DNA of 64,000 bases from Verrucomicrobiota bacterium (GCA_947454705.1 CANGKZ010000007.1:62001-126000); one strand, 5' to 3'; shown: positions 44,811 through 53,644, numbered from the stretch's first letter. The notes: generated from the sequence alone by a model not told the origin. Translations and numbers: made by a program.

Positions 44811-45488
44811 ATGTTTTTGCGGCATCGAGCGATGCAAGCGGAATACTTTGACGGTGTAGATCGAACGCCCGAGGAGATTCGCGCCCACTATGTCGCACTG
44901 GAACGAATGAACCGGCTCACGCGGTTCGAGCGGCCCTTCCGCGTGTGGATTCCCAAGTTCCTCGGAGCCGACGCGTGCCGGCGGCTGAGAATCCTCGATC
45001 TCGGGGCGGGCAACGGGCAGCTCGGTCGCGTGCTTTCGGAGTGGGCGGCGGAGCATGGGTGGGAGTGGGAGTTTACCAATCTTGATCTGTGCCCGGTCGC
45101 GGCGCGGTTGGATCCGAGTGAACGACACGTGGTGGGATCGGTAACTGCATTGCCGTTTGCCGAGGGAGAGTTTGATGTCGTGGTGGCCACCACCATGACT
45201 CATCACCTGCCGGGCGATGCCGAAGTCATCGCGCATTTTCGCGAGGCGCACCGGGTTTCCCGCAGATTGGTGCTGCTGTGTGATCTTCACCGGAATCTGA
45301 TCTTCCAGATGATTCTCTGGTGCATTTGCCTGCGGGATTCGCGGCATTTTCGGGCCGACGGCGTGCTCTCGATTCGGCGCGGCTGGCGGGTGCCGGAATG
45401 GAGGGATCTCGCATCCCGTGCCGGACTTGACTCGGCGCGGGTCTGGCTCGAGCACGGAACCCGGGTGCTGCTCGCGGTTACGAAGTGA
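44811..45488 (+). CDS. class I SAM-dependent methyltransferase
   Basis: The 225-residue protein has motif I LDLGAGNGQLGR and a post-I acidic residue in NLDLCP. The FDVVVATTMTHHLPGD region is the methyl-acceptor loop characteristic of small-molecule O- or C-methyltransferases. In a polyene cluster it probably methylates the aryl head or a ring position. It overlaps the convergent glycosyltransferase gene at the 3' end by 11 bases. Confidence 0.85.
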   Translation: MFLRHRAMQAEYFDGVDRTPEEIRAHYVALERMNRLTRFERPFRVWIPKFLGADACRRLRILDLGAGNGQLGRVLSEWAAEHGWEWEFTNLDLCPVAARLDPSERHVVGSVTALPFAEGEFDVVVATTMTHHLPGDAEVIAHFREAHRVSRRLVLLCDLHRNLIFQMILWCICLRDSRHFRADGVLSIRRGWRVPEWRDLASRAGLDSARVWLEHGTRVLLAVTK

Positions 45489-46206
45489 CCGTTTTCTGGC
45501 CACGCCGCACGGAGGCGTACCAACGCCACCACCGGATGGCATCGCGCAACGGAGAGATTTTGCTGACTTCCGCGCCGTAGCGGACTTCCACGGGAACGAA
45601 GCCGATCCGTTTTCCCGCACGCGCGAAGGCGACGCACATCTCCGATTCGATTTCGAAGTGCTGCGTGTGGAGTGAAAGGGACATCAACGTGGGCAGATGC
45701 ATCAGCCGGTACCCGCATTGCGAATCGGGAATGGATGTGCCGGCGAGTTGGGAAACCTGACGGCTCATCCAGCGGTTGACTACACGCCGTCCCCACGGAA
45801 TTGCGGCGGGATTGTTGAAGCGATTCCCTATCCAGAGCGGAATCTGCTCGGTGGATGCGGACAGGAACCGGGGAATGTCGTCGGTCGAGTGCTGACCGTC
45901 CCCGTCGAGATGCAGGACCCAATGGAATCCGCGTCGTGCTGCCTCCGTCCATCCCTCGGCGAGCGAGGCGCCCTTTCCGCGATGCACGTCCTGACGCAGA
46001 ACCACGGCCCCAGCCGCCCTTGCTCTGGATAACGTGTCGTCCTGGGAGGCGTCATCCACCACGATCACGGTGTCCAGATGCATCCGCGCGCCGCGCACCA
46101 CGTCGGCAATCGTGCCTGCCTCGTTCCGGCAGGGGATCAAGGCTGCGCAGTGGGTGGCATTCGCGGACACGATTCGAGAATTCCGGGATGCCATCGCGCT
46201 GTCCAT
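45478..46206 (-). CDS. family 2 glycosyltransferase
   Basis: The 242-residue protein has the GT-A fold: ALIPCRNEAGTIADVV at the start, VIVVDDASQDDT, the DxD-type LHLDGDGQH, and the later RVVNRWMSRQV and DSQCGYRLMHL typical of GT2 prenyl-phosphate sugar synthases and related enzymes. There is no long hydrophobic C-terminal region. GT2 enzymes are a standard part of aryl polyene clusters, where a sugar or acyl transfer to the head group is suspected. Start at ATG 46206 (46194 is an alternative); it diverges from the radical SAM gene 63 bases away. Confidence 0.85.
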   Translation of the reverse strand: MDSAMASRNSRIVSANATHCAALIPCRNEAGTIADVVRGARMHLDTVIVVDDASQDDTLSRARAAGAVVLRQDVHRGKGASLAEGWTEAARRGFHWVLHLDGDGQHSTDDIPRFLSASTEQIPLWIGNRFNNPAAIPWGRRVVNRWMSRQVSQLAGTSIPDSQCGYRLMHLPTLMSLSLHTQHFEIESEMCVAFARAGKRIGFVPVEVRYGAEVSKISPLRDAIRWWRWYASVRRGQKTVTS

Positions 46207-46269
46207 CCTCCGCTCCGGGTTTGGTCTGATTGGTTGGACTTTGGGGGCTGATTCCCGAAGAGTCTGCGC

Positions 46270-47283
46270 GTGATTGCCAGGTGGTTTCCCGGTTCCGACG
46301 TTCTTCAGGCAGCAGGCGCTGCCCAGGAGGAATTGCACGCCCGGGCCTCTCAGGCGTTGCGCGATCAATTTGGTCGGCGCGTGTTCGTCCGGGCCGTGTT
46401 GGAGGTGTCGAATTTCTGCCGGGAGAACTGCCACTACTGCGGGATGCGGCGCGACAACCGCGCCCTCGCTCGCCGGCGGGAGAATCCCGAGGCCCTCGCG
46501 GAGTCGTTGATCCAGGCCGGTCTGAAATCGATCACCGACATCAACATTCAGGCGGGGGAAGATCCGGTGGCGGTCCGAAGTGTGGTGCTGCCGTTGATCC
46601 GGATTCTCCGCCGGGAAACGCAGCTCGGAATCAGCGTCTGTCTCGGTACGCTTTCGCAGGAGCTCACACGCGAGATCCGTGAAGCAGGAGCCTCAACCTA
46701 CATTATCAAATTTGAGCTGGCGGATCCGAAGCTTTACGGCGCTTTGGAAGCACCGGGAACGCTGGAGGAGCGCATCGCGTACATCCGGTGGCTGGCGGAT
46801 CAGGGTTGGCACGTCAGCTCTGGCTTCATCGCCGGGCTGCCGGGGCAGGGGATCGACTCCATCCTCCAAAACTTCCGGCTGGCTGAGGAGCTGCCGTTGA
46901 TCGGATGCAGCGTGAGCCCGTTCGTGGCCGGACCGGAAACTCCGCTGCGGGACGCCGCGCAGTCTTCGATCGATCTGACGCTGAATTCCATGGCGTCACT
47001 CCGTTTGATGCGGCCCGACTGGGTGGTTCCCGCAGTGAGTGCGTTGAACATCGCCGGTCCGGAAGGGGGCTACCTGCGCGGTCTCCGGGCCGGTGCGAAT
47101 CTGTGCACCATCAACATGACCCCTCAGTCCTTGCGCGAGGACTATGTGATCTACAAGCGGGACCGTTTCATCATGACCGAGGAACGCGTTCTCGAAGCCA
47201 TCGAAGCGGCCGGCATGGAGCGATCCACAGTGAGCCTCGCGGCCCATTTCGAGTCGCGGAGTTCGAAACGCGTTGGTGCCTAG
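46270..47283 (+). CDS. radical SAM enzyme of the BioB/HydE/PylB clade
   Basis: The 337-residue protein starts at GTG 46270. CX3CX2C is CRENCHYC with C50, C54 and C57 for the [4Fe-4S] cluster. Blocks such as SITDINIQAGEDP, GLPGQGIDSILQNF and SVSPFVAGPETPLR, and the C-terminal region with GANLCTINMTP, match the BioB/ThiH/HydE/PylB group with a BATS-like domain. It is not biotin synthase by context: there are no bio genes, and hydrogenase maturation genes hydF and hydG are absent. Its position in the polyene cluster suggests a role in starter or head-group tailoring, perhaps sulfur insertion or C-C rearrangement; this is inference. Confidence 0.8.
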   Translation: MIARWFPGSDVLQAAGAAQEELHARASQALRDQFGRRVFVRAVLEVSNFCRENCHYCGMRRDNRALARRRENPEALAESLIQAGLKSITDINIQAGEDPVAVRSVVLPLIRILRRETQLGISVCLGTLSQELTREIREAGASTYIIKFELADPKLYGALEAPGTLEERIAYIRWLADQGWHVSSGFIAGLPGQGIDSILQNFRLAEELPLIGCSVSPFVAGPETPLRDAAQSSIDLTLNSMASLRLMRPDWVVPAVSALNIAGPEGGYLRGLRAGANLCTINMTPQSLREDYVIYKRDRFIMTEERVLEAIEAAGMERSTVSLAAHFESRSSKRVGA

Positions 47284-47305
47284 CCGTAGAAGACGAGCAG
47301 CGGTT

Positions 47306-48886
47306 TCACGCCGGGTTCGTCACTGCAGTCGAAGCCGCGGGCATTGGGCGGGGCTGCGGTGCGGATTGGAACCAGGATCTCCAGCCCTCGCGGACCTCCA
47401 TTCCCAGCCATCCGAGCACCGCGCGCACTACTGGGAAGACCGTTGAATCATCGGGACGGAATCCATTCAGCAGAAACCGCTGATGCGCATTGCTGCGGCC
47501 GAACACGCCGCGTGCTTTCCGGGAGCGGGCGATGCTTACCAGTCTGCGATTGTAGGTGCGCATCAACCAGTGTGGCAGATCCGACGTGGAGAGCGTGAAG
47601 ACGGAATTCCGAAGCGCGGCCGGACCGAATTTCAACGGCTGCGACACGACCCCGAGGTAGTACAGCCCCAGGTCGAGTCGGAAGGCGGTTCGCATCAATT
47701 CGAAATCACCGAGGTACTCGTACTTGTCCTGATAAATGGCGGTGAACCAGCGGTCATACGATCGGGTGAAGTCACGATTGTGTGCATCGATTTTTCCCGC
47801 GAGCGCCGCAGTTCCGCACCCATCCTGCTCTGAAAGGATGAGCTCTACCGCCCGGGTGGTGGTGTACGAAAGCCAGTCCATTCCCGGGGAGTAAAGCGGA
47901 TCGATGAAGCCGGCAGCGTCGCCGGTGAGCACGAAGCCGTCGCCGGCAAACACGGTGGTGGAATACGCGAGATTGGCCCGGAGGCGAACATCGCCCTCCA
48001 CCGGAGTGGCGCCTTCGAGCATCTCCTTCGCCACCGGATGATGCGCGGTCAGAAAACGGGTCAATCGTTCCGACAAGGTTCCGTCGCGGGGGAGATCCAC
48101 GAGGCGTTGATCAAAAACGATCCCCACCGAGGTGTCGCCGCCCTTGAGCGGGATCCACCACGACCACCAACCGTCACCCACCACATGATTCGTGGCGGTG
48201 GCGCGGATGCCATGGCAGGCCCCGTACCATTCCGGGTACTTGGTGGCCAGTTCGCGTCCGTCCCAATCCTTCACGCCTTTCCAGCGGGCCCAGACCGCGG
48301 TGGTGGGATGCGCGGCGTTGCGCCGATACCACCCCTCCTGTCGTGCAAGCAAAGCGGTGAATCCACTCGCGTCCACCACCCAACGGCCGATCAACGTTCG
48401 CTTGCCGTTGGGCTCCTCCACCTCCACCGATTGCATGCCGCCCGGGGTCAACTTCACGGCCAGCGCCTTCGCGGGACGGTGCAGCACCACGCCGGCTTCA
48501 ACTGCGAGTCGAAGGACTTCTTCATCGAGGACGCTCCGGTCCACCTGCCATGAGGGAACCCGCGCGAGGTAGCGTCCGCCGATCTCCGAGCAGTCCGCCA
48601 GGGTCGAGGCTTGAGCGTTGGAGTACCAAAAGCGCATCCCCTGCTTGGTGAGGTGGTGCTCGTTGAGATGCCGGGTGAGTCCGAGGACCTTGCCCAAAAA
48701 GAAGGCACTGACTTCGACCGTGGCCTCGCCCACACGACGCGGGAAGTGGGTGGACTTTTCCACCACGGCGATGCGAAGGCCGGGTTTTGATCTCAGGAGC
48801 AGGAGAGCGGTCGCGGCCCCGGCGAGCGATCCGCCACACACCACCACGTCGTATTCGGACGTGATGGGATCCGCTGCGGATTGCAT
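47306..48886 (-). CDS. flavin-dependent halogenase-family oxidoreductase 2
   Basis: The 526-residue protein starts at ATG 48886 and has the FAD loop CGGSLAG (17-23), a halogenase-type Lys in KQGMRF (K81), W-x-W-x-I-P as WSWWIP (241-246) and GDAAGFIDPLYSPG. It has a longer C terminus than protein 1, with a hydrophobic region that may touch membranes. Two such proteins in one cluster could add halogens to two positions or act sequentially; one may be an oxidase. It lies 87 bases from the divergent ketosynthase gene. Confidence 0.78.
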   Translation of the reverse strand: MQSAADPITSEYDVVVCGGSLAGAATALLLLRSKPGLRIAVVEKSTHFPRRVGEATVEVSAFFLGKVLGLTRHLNEHHLTKQGMRFWYSNAQASTLADCSEIGGRYLARVPSWQVDRSVLDEEVLRLAVEAGVVLHRPAKALAVKLTPGGMQSVEVEEPNGKRTLIGRWVVDASGFTALLARQEGWYRRNAAHPTTAVWARWKGVKDWDGRELATKYPEWYGACHGIRATATNHVVGDGWWSWWIPLKGGDTSVGIVFDQRLVDLPRDGTLSERLTRFLTAHHPVAKEMLEGATPVEGDVRLRANLAYSTTVFAGDGFVLTGDAAGFIDPLYSPGMDWLSYTTTRAVELILSEQDGCGTAALAGKIDAHNRDFTRSYDRWFTAIYQDKYEYLGDFELMRTAFRLDLGLYYLGVVSQPLKFGPAALRNSVFTLSTSDLPHWLMRTYNRRLVSIARSRKARGVFGRSNAHQRFLLNGFRPDDSTVFPVVRAVLGWLGMEVREGWRSWFQSAPQPRPMPAASTAVTNPA

Positions 48887-48973
48887 GTCGCTTTCTCTCC
48901 TGAACCCTGAGGACAAGCAAGCGCGCCCGTTGACTCCCCGTGTCGTCCCGTTAGCGTGCGCCCCACGCGTCGC

Positions 48974-50227
48974 ATGTTGTTTCCGTTCCCTCCAACCTCC
49001 GACAAGGCCGTTCGCGTGGTGGTAACGGGTGCAGGCGTCGTGACTCCCCTCGGGGTGGGATGGCAACTCAACGCAGACGGGTTTCGCACCGGCAGGAAGG
49101 CGTTCCGTCCGGTCACCCGGTTTCCCATTTCCACGCAGCGCGCCCGAATCGCCGCCGAAGTCGATTTGCCCGCATCGCTTCCGCCTACTCGCCTGACTGC
49201 CCGGCAGGAGCATCGACTGGATGCGGCCGCCCGCATGCTTTTGATTGCCGCGCACGAGGCTTGGACGCAGTCCGGCTGGAGCGGTGGATCGGATTTGATC
49301 CCGCTGGTGCTCGGGACGACGAGCGGCGGAATGAGTCTGGGCGAAGCCTTCTACCGTCAGGCATCGGCGGCATCGCCGGCCAATGCATCCGTTCGACGCC
49401 AACCCACGCGCATCACCCACTACCAACCTCAACGGCAGGCCTTGGACCTTGCCGATGCGTTTGGATTCGAGGGGCCGGTGACGATCATTGCGAATGCGTG
49501 TGCCTCCGGTGCCAACGCGGTCGGACACGCGTTTGATCTCGTTCGATCGGGTCGGGCTTCGCGCGTGTTGACCGGCGGATACGATGGGCTGAGCGAGTTG
49601 GTCTTCTCGGGATTCGACTCCCTTCAGGCGCTGTCGGTCACCTCGTGTCGGCCCTTCGACGCGCGACGCGACGGGCTCGCGCTGGGCGAAGGCGCGGCGG
49701 TGTTTTGTCTGGAGTCGCTGGAATCTGCGTCGCGTCGAAACGCCGAAGTGTTGTGTGAAATCTCCGGCTACGGATCCGCTACTGACACCCACCACCTTAC
49801 TCAGCCGCATCCGGCGGGGGACGCTGCGCTTCAATCGATGAACGCCGCGTGCGCGCAGGCGAGAGTCAGCGCTGAACACATCGGATACATCAACGCGCAC
49901 GGCACCGGCACTCCCGCAAATGATGGCGCAGAAGCATCGGCGATCACCCGCTGGGCCGGTGCGCGGGCCTCTTCGATTCCCGTGAGCTCCACCAAGGCCG
50001 GGATTGGACATCTGCTCGGGGCCTCCGGCGCAGTCGAGGCAGCGGTGTGCATGATGGCGCTGCGGGGACAGTGGTTGCCGCCGGAACTTGGGATCGGCGA
50101 ACCGGATCCAGCCTGCGGATTCCCGATCGTTACTGCTCCCACAGACGCCTCGTTTGAGTACGCGTTGTCGAACTCCTTTGGATTTGGCGGATCCAACGCG
50201 AGCCTCGTATTCCGGAGGTTTGCATGA
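48974..50227 (+). CDS. beta-ketoacyl-ACP synthase (KS alpha, FabF type)
   Basis: The 417-residue enzyme has an intact active site: NACASGAN with C176, NAHGTGTPAND with H309 and STKAGIGHLLGASG with K341 and H346. It should condense the growing acyl-ACP with malonyl-ACP. It couples by ATGA to the next gene, a degenerate ketosynthase, giving a KS/chain-length-factor pair like those in aryl polyene clusters. ATG 48974 is chosen; a GTG six codons upstream is possible. Confidence 0.93.
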   Translation: MLFPFPPTSDKAVRVVVTGAGVVTPLGVGWQLNADGFRTGRKAFRPVTRFPISTQRARIAAEVDLPASLPPTRLTARQEHRLDAAARMLLIAAHEAWTQSGWSGGSDLIPLVLGTTSGGMSLGEAFYRQASAASPANASVRRQPTRITHYQPQRQALDLADAFGFEGPVTIIANACASGANAVGHAFDLVRSGRASRVLTGGYDGLSELVFSGFDSLQALSVTSCRPFDARRDGLALGEGAAVFCLESLESASRRNAEVLCEISGYGSATDTHHLTQPHPAGDAALQSMNAACAQARVSAEHIGYINAHGTGTPANDGAEASAITRWAGARASSIPVSSTKAGIGHLLGASGAVEAAVCMMALRGQWLPPELGIGEPDPACGFPIVTAPTDASFEYALSNSFGFGGSNASLVFRRFA

Positions 50228-51243
50228 GCCGGATCTTCGTCCACGGAACCGGTGCCGTTTCGCCTGCGGGATGGGGCGTGGGTTCCATGATGGAAGCGTT
50301 GCGGATCGATCGGTGTCCGGTCGCGAGTGAAGTTCCGCGTCCCAATGGCGGGGAACCGCTCCGGGTCAACCGGGTTCCGGTTCCCTCGCCGAAGCCGACG
50401 TTTCTGGCGCATCCGCGGATGCGTCGGGCAAGTCCGATCAGTCAGTTTGCCCTTGGAGCCGCGATGGAGGCGGTTGGGGCCGACGTGGCTGCGATTGCAT
50501 CCGGCGCGGTGCGTCTCGGGATCGTGTTCTGCGCCTTCACGGGAAGCGTGAATTATTCGCGGCGGTTTTATTCCGAGGTGCTGAAGGATCCTGCTGGGGC
50601 TAGCCCGCTTCTGTTCACCGAGACGGTGTTCAATGCGCCCGCGTCCCACCTGGCCACCGTGCTCGGGACAACCGCGTGCACGTACACGCTGGTGGGCGAC
50701 GATGGGGAATTCATCCAGGCCCTCGCGCTCGCGGCGGAGTGGTTGACCGAGCATCGGGTGGATGCGTGCCTGGTGGTCGGCGCGGAGGAGTCGGACTGGT
50801 TGACGGCGGAGGCGCTGCGGATTTTTTCCCCTGACCGTCGGGCCGCCGAAGGATCGGCTGCACTTTACCTACGACGCGAATCGTCGCCGATCGAGCTCGC
50901 GGCGGTGTCCGATCCGTTCCTCTACCTGCACTCGCGCACCCGCGCGCAGGCCGCCGCCCAACTCGCCGCAAGTTTTGAGTCCGCGCGCTCGGAGGATGCA
51001 TTGCTCTGCGATGGACTCACCGGAAGCCTCAACGACTCGGACGAACGGGTCGCGTGGGAACGCTGGTCGGGACGGCGCGTGTCAGTGCGTCGAATCCTGG
51101 GCGAGGGGTTTGCGGCGAGCGGGGGATGGCAGTCGCTGGCGGCGGTGGAATCGATCCGCAATTCATCCGCCCAACGCGCCGTGGTCAGTGTGGTTGGCGC
51201 GAACCTGCAGGCAGTGGGGGCCGAGTTTCGACGAAACCCCTGA
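50224..51243 (+). CDS. degenerate ketosynthase, chain-length-factor-like
   Basis: The 339-residue protein has the thiolase fold and partial FabF similarity, but its active site is eroded. TACTY (C152) falls where KS has ACASG; the NAHGTGT His is replaced in CDGLTGSLNDSDE (262-274), and the GHLLGASG His in GEGFAASGG (293-301). It is about 80 residues shorter than the active KS. Overlap with the upstream gene and co-expression favour a heterodimer partner (KS beta/CLF) that sets chain length. Confidence 0.85.
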   Translation: MSRIFVHGTGAVSPAGWGVGSMMEALRIDRCPVASEVPRPNGGEPLRVNRVPVPSPKPTFLAHPRMRRASPISQFALGAAMEAVGADVAAIASGAVRLGIVFCAFTGSVNYSRRFYSEVLKDPAGASPLLFTETVFNAPASHLATVLGTTACTYTLVGDDGEFIQALALAAEWLTEHRVDACLVVGAEESDWLTAEALRIFSPDRRAAEGSAALYLRRESSPIELAAVSDPFLYLHSRTRAQAAAQLAASFESARSEDALLCDGLTGSLNDSDERVAWERWSGRRVSVRRILGEGFAASGGWQSLAAVESIRNSSAQRAVVSVVGANLQAVGAEFRRNP

Positions 51244-51297
51244 CCTTGTTTCACGAGGCATTTCGAGGTTTCATTCCGCCCCGAGGTTATCCAATTC

Positions 51298-52023
51298 ATG
51301 CGAGCCATACTCATCACCGGCGGAAACAGCCTCATCGGCCGGGCCATCGCGCGCGCGTTGCTGGAGAAGTCGTGCGCGGACCACGTTTGGCTCGGGGTGC
51401 GGCAACGTCGCGACGCCGCCGAGCAGCTTTCGGCTGAATTTCCCGGGAAGGTTCATTTGATCGATCTCGACGTCACCGACAGCACCGCGTGGGCTGCTGC
51501 GGTCGCTCGGATCGAACAAACCCACGGGGGAGTATCAGGATTGATCAACAACGCCGGGTTTCATACCGACGGCCTTCTGGCCACGATGCCGGCGGAGTCC
51601 TGGTCCGATGTTTTGCGGACCAATCTGGATTCGGTTTTTCACGGATGCCAGGCGGTGCTGCCCTCGATGATTGCCGCCCGGTACGGACGCATCGTGAACA
51701 TCGCCTCGCTCAGCGCCCTGCTTGCGCCCGCGGGGCAGGCGAACTATGCGGCAGCCAAGGCGGGCGTCGTGGCTTTGACCCAATCGCTGGCCAAGGAAAT
51801 GGCGCGATTGAGCATCACGGTGAACGCGGTCTGTCCGGGCTACATTGAAACCGAGGCGCTGGCCTCCATGGCCCCGGAACAGCGACGCGCCGCCGCGGCG
51901 CAGGTTCCAATGCGGCGCTTCGGACGACCGGAGGAGGTGGCGTCGGCGGTGGCCTTTCTTGCCAGCCCGGAGGCCAGCTACATCACCGGCGCAACGCTCA
52001 AGATCGACGGAGGCATTTTCTAA
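51298..52023 (+). CDS. FabG-type 3-oxoacyl-ACP reductase
   Basis: The 241-residue SDR has NNAG (84-87) and the catalytic triad S137, Y150 and K154 in the order seen in FabG, the loop [13 protein letters not shown] for NADPH and the C-terminal [14 protein letters not shown]. It should reduce 3-oxoacyl-ACP to 3-hydroxyacyl-ACP for the dehydratase at 41823. It runs between the KS beta gene and the carrier protein gene. Confidence 0.92.
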   Translation: MRAILITGGNSLIGRAIARALLEKSCADHVWLGVRQRRDAAEQLSAEFPGKVHLIDLDVTDSTAWAAAVARIEQTHGGVSGLINNAGFHTDGLLATMPAESWSDVLRTNLDSVFHGCQAVLPSMIAARYGRIVNIASLSALLAPAGQANYAAAKAGVVALTQSLAKEMARLSITVNAVCPGYIETEALASMAPEQRRAAAAQVPMRRFGRPEEVASAVAFLASPEASYITGATLKIDGGIF

Positions 52024-52028
52024 TTCCC

Positions 52029-52316
52029 ATGCACTCAGATTCAGAACGCGCCGCGCTGATCGCCGAGATCAAGGCCATGCTGGTGGAAACCCTCATGCTG
52101 CCGACTCCGGTGGAGGAAATGACCGATGATCAACTGCTCTTCGGCCCCGCAGGGCTTGGGCTGGATTCGGTCGATGCCCTCCAGTTGGTCGTCGCCCTCG
52201 ACAAACGCTACGGTGTGAAGATCAGCGACGCCGAGGTGGCGAAACTCGTGCTGGCGTCCATCGGCTCCATTGCCGACGCCATCCTTCAGAAGCGTTCCAA
52301 TTCTGGTACGCCCTGA
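52029..52316 (+). CDS. acyl carrier protein
   Basis: The 95-residue protein has the phosphopantetheine attachment motif GLGLDSVDAL with S47, and the GLDSVDALQLV form seen in aryl polyene and xanthomonadin carriers. It starts six bases after the ketoreductase stop. Only one carrier is encoded here, whereas several described aryl polyene clusters have two. Confidence 0.93.
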   Translation: MHSDSERAALIAEIKAMLVETLMLPTPVEEMTDDQLLFGPAGLGLDSVDALQLVVALDKRYGVKISDAEVAKLVLASIGSIADAILQKRSNSGTP

Positions 52317-52333
52317 GAATTGCCGGGGGAAGC

Positions 52334-53620
52334 TCAGCGCAGCTTCCAGGCGGAAAGCTCGCGGCTGTCGCGAACGTAGAGGATTCCGTCGGAGTAGGCG
52401 GGGCTGCTGAAGGTTTTTCCGCAGACCTGGATGCGTCCGAGTTCTTCGTACTTTTCCGGATTCGCCGAGAGCAGGAGCGCTTCGCCACCGTCGGTGATCG
52501 CGAGCAATCGGTTGCCGGAGGCGAAGGTCGCGGTGGTGGCACCGAATCCCGGCTGGCTCCAGCGGACTTTTCCAGTCGCTTCCTCCACGCAGATGAAGTT
52601 CCGGTTTTCGCCGTGTCCGTAGAGGTTCCCCTTTACCAGAACCGGGGTGGCGAGGTTGATCTTCACCTGCCGGTTGAACCAGACGTTCTCAGCCTTGAGC
52701 GCGCCGGAATCGACTCCTGCGGGGGTAATTCGAAGCGATTGAAGTCCGGTGGTGTGGCTGGAGAACAGAACGGTGTCGCCATCGAGGATCGGCGTCAGCA
52801 CGTTGCGATTCGCACCGGTCTTGAAGGGCACGCGCCAAAGGACGGATCCGTCCGACGTGCCCAGGGAGAGCAATCCATCACAGGTCGCGCTGATCACCTG
52901 GCGCTTGCCCGCCAGGGTGCCGAGCATCAGGGAGGAGTAGGTGGTCAGGTCGTTCTGGGATTTCCAGATCAGCTTTCCGGTCCGCTTGTCGAAAGCGCCG
53001 ATGCAGGCGCCGTCGGCGCTGCCGATCTGGATGAAGATCCGGTCGCCATCCACGATGGGGGCTCCGGAGTTTCCGCGACGGCTGGCCGCGCCCGGGCCTC
53101 CGGATTTGTCCTCAACCCACTGCATGCCGTAGTCCTTGAAGTTGAAACGCCACTTCAGGGAACCGTCAGAAACTGCGAGGCAGCGAAATTCGCCCCGACA
53201 GGTTTGATAATAAACGAGGTCGCCATCCACCAGCGGAGTGCAGCGCGGGCCGGGTTCGAATTCGTCGGTGTAGGCGTCTCCAATGTCGACCTTCCAGAGC
53301 GTGGATCCGGTGTTTCGATCCAGGCAGCGGGCGGTTTCCTGCGTGCCGGATTCTTCGAAGAGGAAGAGCCGTTTGCCTGCCACGACCGGACTCGCATAGG
53401 CGTGTCCCACAGGCTGGCGCCAGAGCGGGGCGGCCTGGGCGGGGAACTGATCGGGAAGGGGATCTGCAGTTATGCCATCGCGTGCAATCCCGCGCCATTG
53501 CGGCCAGTCGGCGGCGAGGGACTTCTCGCTCAGCCCCGTCGATCCGACAAAAATCGCGGCAGCGAGAAGCGGGAGGGAAACGCGCACCGACGGCGCGTGG
53601 GAATTCCGAAGGTGCGTCAT
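52334..53620 (-). CDS. secreted PQQ-like beta-propeller protein
   Basis: The 428-residue protein has a signal peptide (SLAADWPQWRG marks the mature start near residue 36) and repeats containing GTLWKVDIGD, GSLKWRF, GKLIWKSQND, GSVLWRVPF and GKVRWSQPG, typical of eight-bladed PQQ_2 propellers. No dehydrogenase catalytic set is evident, so binding or scaffold functions are likeliest. WPQWRG at the start is common in Planctomycetes and Verrucomicrobia. It converges on the carrier protein gene with 17 bases between. Confidence 0.88.
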   Translation of the reverse strand: MTHLRNSHAPSVRVSLPLLAAAIFVGSTGLSEKSLAADWPQWRGIARDGITADPLPDQFPAQAAPLWRQPVGHAYASPVVAGKRLFLFEESGTQETARCLDRNTGSTLWKVDIGDAYTDEFEPGPRCTPLVDGDLVYYQTCRGEFRCLAVSDGSLKWRFNFKDYGMQWVEDKSGGPGAASRRGNSGAPIVDGDRIFIQIGSADGACIGAFDKRTGKLIWKSQNDLTTYSSLMLGTLAGKRQVISATCDGLLSLGTSDGSVLWRVPFKTGANRNVLTPILDGDTVLFSSHTTGLQSLRITPAGVDSGALKAENVWFNRQVKINLATPVLVKGNLYGHGENRNFICVEEATGKVRWSQPGFGATTATFASGNRLLAITDGGEALLLSANPEKYEELGRIQVCGKTFSSPAYSDGILYVRDSRELSAWKLR

Positions 53621-53644
53621 AGAATGAACCTTCCGACGCAGCGA

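Larger units (their letters stand above)
35971..52316. other. aryl-polyene-like lipid biosynthetic gene cluster
   Basis: Sixteen genes encode a type II fatty-acid/polyketide set (two ketosynthase-fold proteins, ketoreductase, carrier protein, dehydratase), a starter-activating AMP ligase, a glycosyltransferase, a methyltransferase, an MMPL exporter with a fused acyltransferase, a LolA-like carrier and lipoproteins. This is the parts list of aryl polyene clusters such as ape of E. coli CFT073, xan of Xanthomonas and flexirubin clusters. Flavoproteins with halogenase motifs, a BioB/HydE-like radical SAM enzyme and a papain-like lipoprotein are extra. Three genes run against the main direction (42279, 45478, 47306), as does a small membrane gene (44430). 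Product and starter are unknown. Confidence 0.7.

Noticed and set aside
46270-47283. Biotin synthase or hydrogenase maturase HydE
   Set aside because: No bioA/D/F, hydF or hydG nearby; clade similarity alone does not support either name.
35971-52316. Ladderane lipid cluster
   Set aside because: A radical SAM gene and a type II synthase set are shared, but the LolA, MMPL, AMP ligase and DUF3261-like gene set favours aryl polyene; no phytoene-desaturase-like gene is present.
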